Part shown: one piece after another, positions 1 through 5,783 of the stretch
Numbering within the stretch: the stretch's first letter is position 1
Layout of the letters: the number at the start of each line of letters is the position of its first letter
NCBI GenBank assembly: GCA_905479595.1
Contig: CAJQND010000148.1
Location: forward strand, 1-6,433
From: an uncultured Hyphomicrobiales bacterium
Lineage (GTDB): Bacteria; Pseudomonadota; Alphaproteobacteria; Rhizobiales; CAJQND01
DNA length: 6,433 bases
Direction of reading: 5' to 3'
Notes under the pieces: model-generated
Told to the model about the DNA's origin: nothing
The model's input: the letters and a program-made list of their open reading frames with translations, nothing else
Databases searched by the model: none
Program-made: the position numbers and the translations under genes

Positions 1-519
1 GTAAATGTCTGCGATCTCATCACCATCACCGGCAATCAGTGCACGCGTTGCACACATCTCAGCACACAACGGAAGCTTGCCTTCGGCGATTCGATTACGA
101 CCGTACTTCTCGTACTCGGCATCAGATAAATCGTCTTCATCTGGTCCACCAGCACAGAAGGTACATTTGTCCATCTTGCCGCGGGAGCCGAAATTGCCGA
201 CCTGGGGATATTGCGGCGCGCCAAACGGGCACGCATAGAAGCAATAGCCGCAGCCAATGCAGAGGTCCTTATTGTGCAGGACCACGCCTTGTTCGGACTG
301 GTAGAAACAATCTACCGGGCACACCGCCATACATGGTGCTTCTGAGCAATGCATGCAGGCCACCGAAATTGAGCGTTCGCCGGGCTTGCCATCATTGATC
401 GTGACAACACGCCTGCGGTTAACACCCCAGGGTACTTCATGCTCGTTTTTACACGCCGTGACACATGCATTGCACTCAATGCAGCGCTCGGCATCACAAA
501 GGAACTTCATTCTAGCCAT
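1..519 (-). CDS. fdh3B: Formate dehydrogenase beta (iron-sulfur) subunit, FDH3 type, 3' end beyond window
   Basis: This is the electron-transfer subunit that carries electrons from the molybdenum subunit towards a membrane cytochrome b or other acceptor. My translation of the minus strand gives 173 residues with no stop before the left edge, so the C-terminus is missing. The N-terminus begins MARMKFLCDAERC. Cysteines sit in four ferredoxin-type groups: C13/C16/C19/C23, C55/C58/C63/C67, C87/C90/C93/C97, and C119/C122 with C152/C156. This matches the four [4Fe-4S] clusters of the DmsB/NrfC/FdhB family. The ATG at 519 is preceded by GGAG (530-527) with a good spacing; an in-frame ATG three codons later is less well placed. 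It starts 11 bases after the stop of the alpha gene, so the two are surely cotranscribed. It has no signal peptide and is expected to be exported together with the TAT-bearing alpha subunit. Family assignment is firm; the FDH3 label rests on the neighbours. Confidence 0.93.
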   Translation of the reverse strand, partial: MARMKFLCDAERCIECNACVTACKNEHEVPWGVNRRRVVTINDGKPGERSISVACMHCSEAPCMAVCPVDCFYQSEQGVVLHNKDLCIGCGYCFYACPFGAPQYPQVGNFGSRGKMDKCTFCAGGPDEDDLSDAEYEKYGRNRIAEGKLPLCAEMCATRALIAGDGDEIADIY

Positions 520-524
520 TGTGG

Positions 525-530
525 TTCTCC
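525..530 (-). promoter_or_regulatory. Ribosome binding site of the FDH beta gene
   Basis: The minus strand reads GGAGAA, followed by five bases and then the ATG at 519. It lies entirely in the 11-base gap after the alpha stop codon, which fits translational coupling. It favours the ATG at 519 over the in-frame ATG at 510. Confidence 0.7.
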
Positions 531-3428
531 TTACGCTTTTTCAATGCGGCACAGGGTGGCCTTGGTTTCTTGCATCTGGGTTACGGAATCATACCCGTAG
601 GTTTGAGCCGTATTGGATGCTTCACCAAGAACATAAGGGTCAGCCCCTTGCGGATACTTATCGCGCAGATCGACCCCTTGCATGTGGCCACCAAAGTGGA
701 ACGGCATAAAGGCAACGCCTGCCGAAACCCTTTCAGTCACCATCGCCATGATTTTCACCTTGGCGCCTTCCGGTCCATGCAACCAAACCATTTCGCCATC
801 CTTGATGCCGCCATTATTGGCATCAGTCGGATTGATTTCGACGAACATGTTTTGCTGTAGTTCCGCAAGCCAGCGGTTTGACCGAGATTCGTCACCACCA
901 CCTTCGTATTCAACCAAACGGCCAGACGTGAGGATCGTTGGAAAATCCTTCGAAAAGTCATTCTTTTGAATGGACGCATAGCGGGTCGGCAAGCGGTATG
1001 CCTGCTTATCCTCATAGGTGGAGTATTTTGGCAACAGATCACGGCGTGGCGTGTAAAGCGGTTCGCGGTGTGTTGGTACCGGATCCGGGAACGTCCACAC
1101 CACGGCACGTGCCTTGGCATTGCCGAATGGCGCACAGCCATGCTTGATGGCAACCCGCTGAATACCGCCGGAAAGGTCGGTTTTCCAGTTGGTCTTTTCA
1201 CCTGCCACCGTGTCAATTGCTGAGCGTTCATCAGCTGTGAGATCTGCATCCCAGCCAAGTTTTTGCAGCATTGCCATTGTGAACTCAGGATGACCACCTT
1301 TCAGCTCATTGCCGACAGGATAAGACACACCCTCGTTGTCGCCTTCAGCAAGCAGGTTCTGTCCGCCCCATTCGTCAGGTGCTTTCACACCAAACCGGGC
1401 ACGGAAGTTCAAGCCGCCTTCAGCCACTGGCATGGATGGATCATACAGGTTTGGCGTGCCCGGGTGGGCCATTTCCGCCGTACCCCAGCAAGGCCAGGGC
1501 AATCCATAATATTCGCCATCGCACGGGCCACCATTCGCACGCAGTGTCGTGCGGTCGAATGTATGCTGGTTCGCCATGTGTTTCTTGAGGCGTTCCGGTG
1601 ATTGGCCGGTATAACCGATTGTCCACATACCCTTGTTGAATTCACGGGTTACGTCTTCAATATTCGGTTCGTCGTTTTCGACTTTTACCTGCTTGAACAA
1701 CTCATCTGCAAAGCCGAGCTTCTTCGCCAGCTTGTACATGATGGTATGATCCGGCAGGGACTCAAAGAGCGGCTCAACCACTTTTTCACGCCATTGCAGC
1801 GAGCGGTTAGAGGCGGTTACTGAGCCAGAGGTCTCAAACTGGGTTGAGGCCGGCAGCAGATAAACCCCGTCTTTGCGGTTATGCATAACAGCGGTCATCG
1901 TTGGATACGGGTCGATAACCACCAGTGTTTCCAACTTATCCATTGCCTTCTGCATTTCCACCAAACGAGTTTGCGAGTTTGGCGCATGTCCCCAGAAAAT
2001 CATCGCTTTGAGGTTTTCTGGTTGATCAATATTGGCCTTGTCTTCAAGAACACCATCGATCCAGCGCGAAACCGGGATACCTTTCGATTGCATCAGCTTT
2101 TCTGAAGCAAATCGCCCTGCCAGATAGTCGTACTGGACATCCCAAACGCGGGCCCAATGCATCCACGAGCCTTTTTTAAGCCCGTAATAACCAGGCAGCG
2201 AATGCGACAGAACGCAGAAGTCCGTCGCGCCCTGCACGTTATCATGGCCGCGGAAGATATTCGTTCCGCCACCAGCGCGACCCATATTACCAAGGGCAAG
2301 CTGCAAGACGCAGTAAGCACGGGTGTTATTGTTACCATTGGTGTGCTGTGTGCCGCCCATGCACCAAATAACAGTGCCAGGTTTATGTTGGGCCAAAGTG
2401 CGCGCCACCCGCTTCATTTGCGAGCCGGGAACACCAGTCACTTTTTCAACTTCTTCCGGGTTCCAATTGCTCACTTCCTTGCGGATGTGATCCATGCCCC
2501 AGACACGCTGGCGGATGAATTCCTTATCTTCCCAGTTGTTATCGAAAATATGCCACAAGATACCCCAGACCAGAGCAACGTCTGTGCCAGGACGGAAGCG
2601 CACATATTCCGATGCGTGTGCTGCGGTGCGGGTAAACCGCGGATCGCAGACAATCAGAGGCGCGTTGTTTTCTTCCTTGGCTTTCAGCACATGCAGCAAT
2701 GATACCGGATGGGCTTCAGCGGGGTTGCCGCCGATAATGAAGATCGCTCTGGAATTGTGGATATCATTATAAGAGTTCGTCATCGCCCCATAGCCCCAGG
2801 TGTTTGCAACACCGGCAACTGTAGTTGAGTGACAGATACGCGCCTGGTGGTCACCGTTATTGGTTCCCCAGAAGGCGTACATTTTACGGAACAGATATGC
2901 TTGTTCGTTATTGTGCTTGGCAGAACCGAGCCAATATACCGAATCCGGCCCTGCGCTTTCGCGCGCAGAAAGAAGCCTGTCACCAATTTCATTAATGGCG
3001 TCGTCCCAGGAAATCCTCTGCCACTTGCCGTCGACCAGCTTGGTTGGATATTTCAACCGCCGCTCGCCGTGGGCATGTTCGCGAACTGCCGCACCTTTGG
3101 CGCAATGCGCGCCGAGATTGAACGGACTGTCATATGCCGGTTCCTGACCTACCCAGACCCCGCCAGAGACTTCCGCCATCACGGTGCAACCCACAGAACA
3201 GTGAGTGCAAACTGATTTCTTGATTTCGACCGCGCTGCCAGCAGGTCCTGCTGCTTCAGCTTTGGTCACCATGGCGCTTTTCATCGCGCTCGCCGCCGTC
3301 AATCCACCGATTGCCAGGCCAGACCTCTTCAAAAACGTGCGCCTGTCTATGGCGCCGCCGGTGAGTTCGGTTAGGGCCGATGACAAACGGGGGCCTATCG
3401 CCACCCCACCTGTCTTCTTCCTAAGCAT
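531..3428 (-). CDS. fdh3A: Formate dehydrogenase catalytic alpha subunit, TAT-exported, Mo-bisMGD, cysteine-type
   Basis: This enzyme oxidises formate to CO2 and passes two electrons to the beta subunit. It has 965 residues, a usual length for membrane-type FDH catalytic subunits. A twin-arginine signal is visible at residues 28-36 (DRRTFLKRS), followed by a hydrophobic stretch and an Ala-rich cleavage region ending near AEAA (57-60). The N-terminal [4Fe-4S] ligands are C74, C77, C81 and C109, followed by K111, the usual relay lysine. The metal ligand is C199 in RICHST, with H200 next to it. This is a cysteine where FdnG and FdhF carry selenocysteine. R370 in NNNTRAYC matches the conserved active-site arginine. 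The segment YGLPWPCWGT (641-650) and the C-terminal molydopterin-binding half resemble FdnG-type enzymes. The ATG at 3428 has GGAGGAG upstream. Cofactor loading presumably needs the TorD protein encoded at the head of the operon. Function is secure; in vivo direction (formate oxidation rather than CO2 reduction) is inferred. Confidence 0.96.
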   Translation of the reverse strand: MLRKKTGGVAIGPRLSSALTELTGGAIDRRTFLKRSGLAIGGLTAASAMKSAMVTKAEAAGPAGSAVEIKKSVCTHCSVGCTVMAEVSGGVWVGQEPAYDSPFNLGAHCAKGAAVREHAHGERRLKYPTKLVDGKWQRISWDDAINEIGDRLLSARESAGPDSVYWLGSAKHNNEQAYLFRKMYAFWGTNNGDHQARICHSTTVAGVANTWGYGAMTNSYNDIHNSRAIFIIGGNPAEAHPVSLLHVLKAKEENNAPLIVCDPRFTRTAAHASEYVRFRPGTDVALVWGILWHIFDNNWEDKEFIRQRVWGMDHIRKEVSNWNPEEVEKVTGVPGSQMKRVARTLAQHKPGTVIWCMGGTQHTNGNNNTRAYCVLQLALGNMGRAGGGTNIFRGHDNVQGATDFCVLSHSLPGYYGLKKGSWMHWARVWDVQYDYLAGRFASEKLMQSKGIPVSRWIDGVLEDKANIDQPENLKAMIFWGHAPNSQTRLVEMQKAMDKLETLVVIDPYPTMTAVMHNRKDGVYLLPASTQFETSGSVTASNRSLQWREKVVEPLFESLPDHTIMYKLAKKLGFADELFKQVKVENDEPNIEDVTREFNKGMWTIGYTGQSPERLKKHMANQHTFDRTTLRANGGPCDGEYYGLPWPCWGTAEMAHPGTPNLYDPSMPVAEGGLNFRARFGVKAPDEWGGQNLLAEGDNEGVSYPVGNELKGGHPEFTMAMLQKLGWDADLTADERSAIDTVAGEKTNWKTDLSGGIQRVAIKHGCAPFGNAKARAVVWTFPDPVPTHREPLYTPRRDLLPKYSTYEDKQAYRLPTRYASIQKNDFSKDFPTILTSGRLVEYEGGGDESRSNRWLAELQQNMFVEINPTDANNGGIKDGEMVWLHGPEGAKVKIMAMVTERVSAGVAFMPFHFGGHMQGVDLRDKYPQGADPYVLGEASNTAQTYGYDSVTQMQETKATLCRIEKA

Positions 3429-3434
3429 GTGTCT

Positions 3435-3441
3435 CTCCTCC
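3435..3441 (-). promoter_or_regulatory. Ribosome binding site of the FDH alpha gene
   Basis: The minus strand reads GGAGGAG, then six bases, then the ATG at 3428. This strong Shine-Dalgarno fixes the start. Part of it (GGAG, 3441-3438) can pair with CTCC just upstream (3450-3447), which is reported as a separate observation. Confidence 0.75.
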
Positions 3442-3502
3442 GTTTTGGAGCGTTTTTCCCTATGCTCCGCTTAAGGGTTTCTCAATTTAACGCAGGCCGA
3501 GT

Positions 3503-3697
3503 TTAGAACCTGGCTGCATCATAATACGCACGGACATGATCCGTTTCCCGGTAGCCTTGTGTTTGGCCATCAGGAACACTGGCTTCAACGACATCACCAC
3601 CCGTCGCAAGAGCCGCACCACCGGAAACGGCGGCAACGCCTGCAAGCTTCAGGAAATCACGCCTGCCGGCTTTGGCCTCTGTTTTATTGTCGGACAT
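3503..3697 (-). CDS. fdhX: Small twin-arginine protein, 'formate dehydrogenase region TAT target' family
   Basis: This is a 64-residue protein whose first half is a twin-arginine signal: GRRDFLKLAG at residues 11-20, then a hydrophobic run rich in Ala and Gly to about residue 34. The second half is a short polar tail ending YRETDHVRAYYDAARF. This layout fits the small family found beside FDH alpha genes and known as the formate dehydrogenase region TAT target (TIGR02811 as I recall it). Its function is not established. The tail has no cysteine and no cofactor motif. I chose the ATG at 3697 because AGGAGG lies nine bases before it; an upstream in-frame ATG at 3739 would add 14 residues, has no comparable site and would displace the TAT motif from the N-terminus. 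It lies between torD and the alpha gene, 74 bases before the latter, so it is presumably made with the enzyme. It could be an assembly or export helper, or a small subunit; the sequence does not decide. The symbol fdhX is informal. Confidence 0.85.
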   Translation of the reverse strand: MSDNKTEAKAGRRDFLKLAGVAAVSGGAALATGGDVVEASVPDGQTQGYRETDHVRAYYDAARF

Positions 3698-3706
3698 TTG
3701 GCAGAT

Positions 3707-3712
3707 CCTCCT
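3707..3712 (-). promoter_or_regulatory. Ribosome binding site of the small TAT protein gene
   Basis: The minus strand reads AGGAGG nine bases before the ATG at 3697. It is the reason for choosing the 64-residue form over the 78-residue reading from 3739. Confidence 0.75.
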
Positions 3713-3783
3713 TCCAATTCCTAACAATGTTACACTCAAACTTCACGGCGGCTTTCATTGCCACTCTTGGTCTTTAGATAAAC

Positions 3784-4389
3784 TCACACCATTTCAAAGG
3801 CAGCTTCTTCAATGGCGATAAACGCCTTGCCCGCATTGCCAAGGCTTGCGTAAAACACCGAAGCATTAGCGGCTTCAAGGTCGCTAAAGAAATGGCTCGC
3901 CCAGGGCGACAGATGCGTTTCAAAAAACTTCTTCTGTTGTTCCAGTCCGCCAGCGCCGCCGAACTCTTCTTCGATCAAGCCCGCCATCATTTCGCAAATT
4001 GCTGCCATATGATCTTCTGGTTCTTTCACACCCTCCTGGCGTGCAATGCCCAACTCAGCCATATCACCACGCAACTTTGCCAACGGCTTTTCGTTCAGAA
4101 AACCGGTCAAATAGTACGAGGCGTAGGGCAACAGCTCACCGCGCCCAACACCTATAAAAAGATCATGATATTCGCGAGAGATCATTTCAGCGTCAGAGGC
4201 TTTAGCAATACGGGCCAGTGCCGTGATCGCTTTTCCTAACGGACTTTCATCGCCGCTCATTCCTGCAGCAAGGCTCAGACCTGCACTATCAGGTGCCTGG
4301 CGGAGGTAAAATGCCAACAACCTGTATACTTGCGCTCTGAGAGCATCCTCTTCAGAAAGAGGTATTGAAAGCGTTTCAACTGCTGCCAT
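3784..4389 (-). CDS. TorD/DmsD-family molybdoenzyme chaperone
   Basis: This is a cytoplasmic, all-helical chaperone of the TorD/DmsD/NarJ group. Such proteins bind the signal peptide and apo-form of a TAT-exported molybdoenzyme until the cofactor is inserted. It has 201 residues, a typical length. Two family signatures are visible: EYHDLFIGVGRGELLP (73-88) leading into SYYL, and EPEDHM (123-128), the EPxDH-type motif of TorD. There is no signal peptide or membrane segment. Its position at the head of the FDH operon suggests that the alpha subunit, with its RR signal at residues 29-30, is the client; the small TAT protein encoded next is a second possible client. It ends 86 bases before the start of that gene. 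The Shine-Dalgarno before the ATG at 4389 is weak (GAGAAAAG-like), so low expression relative to the structural genes is plausible. Family is clear; client identity is inferred from position. Confidence 0.92.
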   Translation of the reverse strand: MAAVETLSIPLSEEDALRAQVYRLLAFYLRQAPDSAGLSLAAGMSGDESPLGKAITALARIAKASDAEMISREYHDLFIGVGRGELLPYASYYLTGFLNEKPLAKLRGDMAELGIARQEGVKEPEDHMAAICEMMAGLIEEEFGGAGGLEQQKKFFETHLSPWASHFFSDLEAANASVFYASLGNAGKAFIAIEEAAFEMV

Positions 4390-4443
4390 TCTTGGCTTTT
4401 CTCGTTTTTATGCGTTGAGGTGACTCGATATCTCCCCGTCCTC

Positions 4444-4453
4444 ACGTATACGT
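4444..4453. repeat. Perfect 10-base palindrome in the divergent region
   Basis: ACGTATACGT equals its own reverse complement. It lies 55-64 bases upstream of the torD start, a reasonable operator position. It overlaps by two bases the octamer GTTACACT (4452-4459), which recurs upstream of the small TAT gene. Regulatory function is a guess. Confidence 0.35.
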
Positions 4454-4497
4454 TACACTTCCATTTCAGCATTAAGCAAGTGTTGCAGGTGGAGATT

Positions 4498-4513
4498 ATG
4501 TGGTATTCCACAT
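4498..4513. repeat. Inverted repeat ATGTGG-N4-CCACAT, possible operator
   Basis: Two perfect 6-base arms flank the 4-base spacer TATT, giving a 16-base dyad. It sits near the middle of the divergent region, about 109 bases from the torD start and 97 from the moaA ATG. The spacing suits a dimeric regulator, but I do not recognise it as the site of a specific family. Confidence 0.35.
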
Positions 4514-4609
4514 CACGAAAACATGAGAATTCAGGCGGCCGCCCCGGTTATGGTATTTTGGGGCTTGATTTTGCGGCCAGAAATTCCAATTGTAGTGGAC
4601 TAAAATTGC

Positions 4610-5674
4610 ATGGGTAGCGGAGTAAAAGTGGTGGACAGCAATAAAATTGTTTCACGTGTTGACGGCTTGCCCCAGGCATCCCCAATCATTGACCCCTTCG
4701 GCCGCGCGGTTACTTACTTGCGGGTTTCCGTAACAGACCGTTGTGACTTCCGCTGCGTATATTGCATGTCGGAAAACATGTCCTTCCTGCCTAAGCGTGA
4801 CGTGTTAAGCCTCGAAGAGCTCGACCGGGTATGTTCAGCATTTGTTGAAAAAGGCGTGCGCCGGCTGCGGCTCACTGGCGGCGAACCGCTAGTGCGCAAA
4901 AACATCATGTCGCTTGTCCGCTCCTTGTCGCGGCACATGGAAACAGGCGCGTTGCAAGAATTGACGCTGACCACCAATGGCTCCCAGTTGAGTCGGTTCT
5001 CCAAAGAACTTTATGAATGCGGCGTGCGGCGCATCAATGTCTCGCTCGACACGCTGAATGATCAAAAATTCAAAACAATCACCCGCTGGGGAGAACTCAG
5101 CAAGGTGATGGCCGGCATTGAATCCGCCCTTGCAGCAGGTCTCAAAATTAAAATCAACATGGTTGCCCTGAAGAACGAGAACGACCATGAAATCGTCCCC
5201 ATACTCAAATGGTGTCATGAGCGGGACATGGACCTGACCTTGATCGAAACCATGCCACTTGGCGAAATCGATGAAGACCGGACCGACCAATATCTGCCCC
5301 TGTCGCAAGTCCGTTCGCGGCTTGAAGAGAGCTTTACGCTCCAGGACATCCCCTACAAAACGGGAGGACCGGCGCGTTATGTCGAGATCAAGGAAACCGG
5401 TGGCAGGCTGGGCTTCATCACCCCGCTGACCCATAATTTCTGCGAAAGCTGCAACCGGGTGCGCCTCACCTGTACAGGCACATTATATCTTTGCCTGGGA
5501 CAGGACGATGCAGCAGATTTGCGCGCGCCACTGCGGGCCTCGAGTGGTAATGATCTTCTCAACCAGGCGATTGACGAAGCGATTACCCGCAAACCCAAAG
5601 GCCATGATTTCATTATTGAGCGCGACAAACGTACACCATCCGTTGGCCGCCATATGAGCGTAACCGGCGGGTAA
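4610..5674 (+). CDS. moaA: GTP 3',8-cyclase MoaA, molybdenum cofactor synthesis
   Basis: MoaA is a radical-SAM enzyme that converts GTP to 3',8-cyclo-GTP, which MoaC turns into cPMP, the first intermediate of molybdopterin. The reading from 4610 gives 354 residues, close to the family norm. The radical-SAM cluster motif is C45-x3-C49-x2-C52 (CDFRCVYC), followed by the SAM-binding GGEP (90-93). The second, GTP-side cluster ligands are C278, C281 and C295 in C-x2-C-x13-C form. The protein ends in the conserved Gly-Gly (MSVTGG). Everything needed for activity is present. The ATG at 4610 lacks a good Shine-Dalgarno, whereas GTG codons at 4628 and 4631 follow GGAG (4619-4622) by five and eight bases, so the true protein may be six or seven residues shorter. 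It diverges from the FDH operon, whose catalytic subunit needs the cofactor; no other moa gene is in view. Confidence 0.96.
   Translation: MGSGVKVVDSNKIVSRVDGLPQASPIIDPFGRAVTYLRVSVTDRCDFRCVYCMSENMSFLPKRDVLSLEELDRVCSAFVEKGVRRLRLTGGEPLVRKNIMSLVRSLSRHMETGALQELTLTTNGSQLSRFSKELYECGVRRINVSLDTLNDQKFKTITRWGELSKVMAGIESALAAGLKIKINMVALKNENDHEIVPILKWCHERDMDLTLIETMPLGEIDEDRTDQYLPLSQVRSRLEESFTLQDIPYKTGGPARYVEIKETGGRLGFITPLTHNFCESCNRVRLTCTGTLYLCLGQDDAADLRAPLRASSGNDLLNQAIDEAITRKPKGHDFIIERDKRTPSVGRHMSVTGG
4619..4622 (+). promoter_or_regulatory. Candidate ribosome binding site supporting a GTG start for moaA
   Basis: GGAG lies five bases before GTG 4628 and eight before GTG 4631, both in frame with moaA. The region before ATG 4610 has no comparable site, so one of the GTG codons may be the real start. 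Family conservation begins only around residue 28, which does not settle it. Confidence 0.45.
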
Positions 5675-5682
5675 TACCTTTA

Positions 5683-5703
5683 GCCATGTGTGTTGAACAT
5701 GGC
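5683..5703 (+). terminator. Hairpin after moaA, weak terminator candidate
   Basis: GCCATGT (5683-5689) and ACATGGC (5697-5703) form a perfect 7-base stem with a 7-base loop, nine bases after the moaA stop. A competing pairing TAGCC (5681-5685) with GGCTA (5704-5708) extends the stem if GGC is bulged. There is no run of T after it, so it is not a classical intrinsic terminator; it may stabilise the 3' end or slow polymerase. The remaining gap up to 5783 shows nothing else I can name. Confidence 0.3.
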
Positions 5704-5783
5704 GGCTACCCGATTTCTGTGCTCCCAATTGATCCTTTCCTGGCATAGGCTCGCATTTTTGTGATTGCGATTGGACTTTTGGA

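Larger units (their letters stand above)
4390..4609. promoter_or_regulatory. Divergent promoter region between torD-fdh operon and moaA
   Basis: This 220-base non-coding stretch must hold the promoters of both the leftward FDH operon and rightward moaA. Visible elements are a perfect 10-base palindrome ACGTATACGT (4444-4453), a spaced inverted repeat ACACTT (4455-4460) / AAGTGT (4478-4483), and ATGTGG-TATT-CCACAT (4498-4513). I could not find a convincing sigma-70 promoter: candidates such as TTGATT (4565-4570) with a 17-base spacer before moaA, or minus-strand TTGCTT (4479-4474) before torD, have poor -10 partners. No FNR-type, ModE-type or sigma-54 site is convincing. That promoters are here follows from gene layout; their exact sites are not resolved. 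Confidence 0.6.

Noticed and set aside
755..1297. 180-codon minus-strand frame inside the FDH alpha gene
   Set aside because: It is an alternative frame of the alpha gene itself; the alpha frame carries the conserved protein throughout this stretch.
2157..2702. 181-codon open frame on the plus strand opposite the FDH alpha gene
   Set aside because: It lies wholly antisense to a well-conserved catalytic gene, its translation resembles no family I know, and it is a by-product of codon bias on the opposite strand.
3684..3758. 24-residue leader-like open frame (MKAAVKFECN...) on the minus strand between torD and the small TAT gene
   Set aside because: It overlaps the start of the small TAT gene, has only a weak ribosome binding site, and no attenuator-like codon run; there is no support beyond an ATG and a stop.
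4415..4428. TTGAG-GTGA-CTCGA, FNR/Anr-like spacing
   Set aside because: The arms differ from TTGAT-N4-ATCAA at several positions and are not a perfect dyad, so calling an oxygen-responsive site would be overreading.
4535..4542. GCGGCCGC (NotI-type) sequence in the intergenic region, possible cloning junction
   Set aside because: No vector or linker sequence surrounds it and the flanks look native; an 8-base GC palindrome can occur naturally.
4597..4609. GG-N9-GC before moaA, sigma-54-like
   Set aside because: Sigma-54 promoters have ten bases between GG and GC; this has nine, and it abuts the ATG, leaving no room for a transcript start.
4889..5434. 181-codon open frame on the minus strand opposite moaA
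   Set aside because: It is antisense to the conserved MoaA core, with no recognisable domain and no better start signal.
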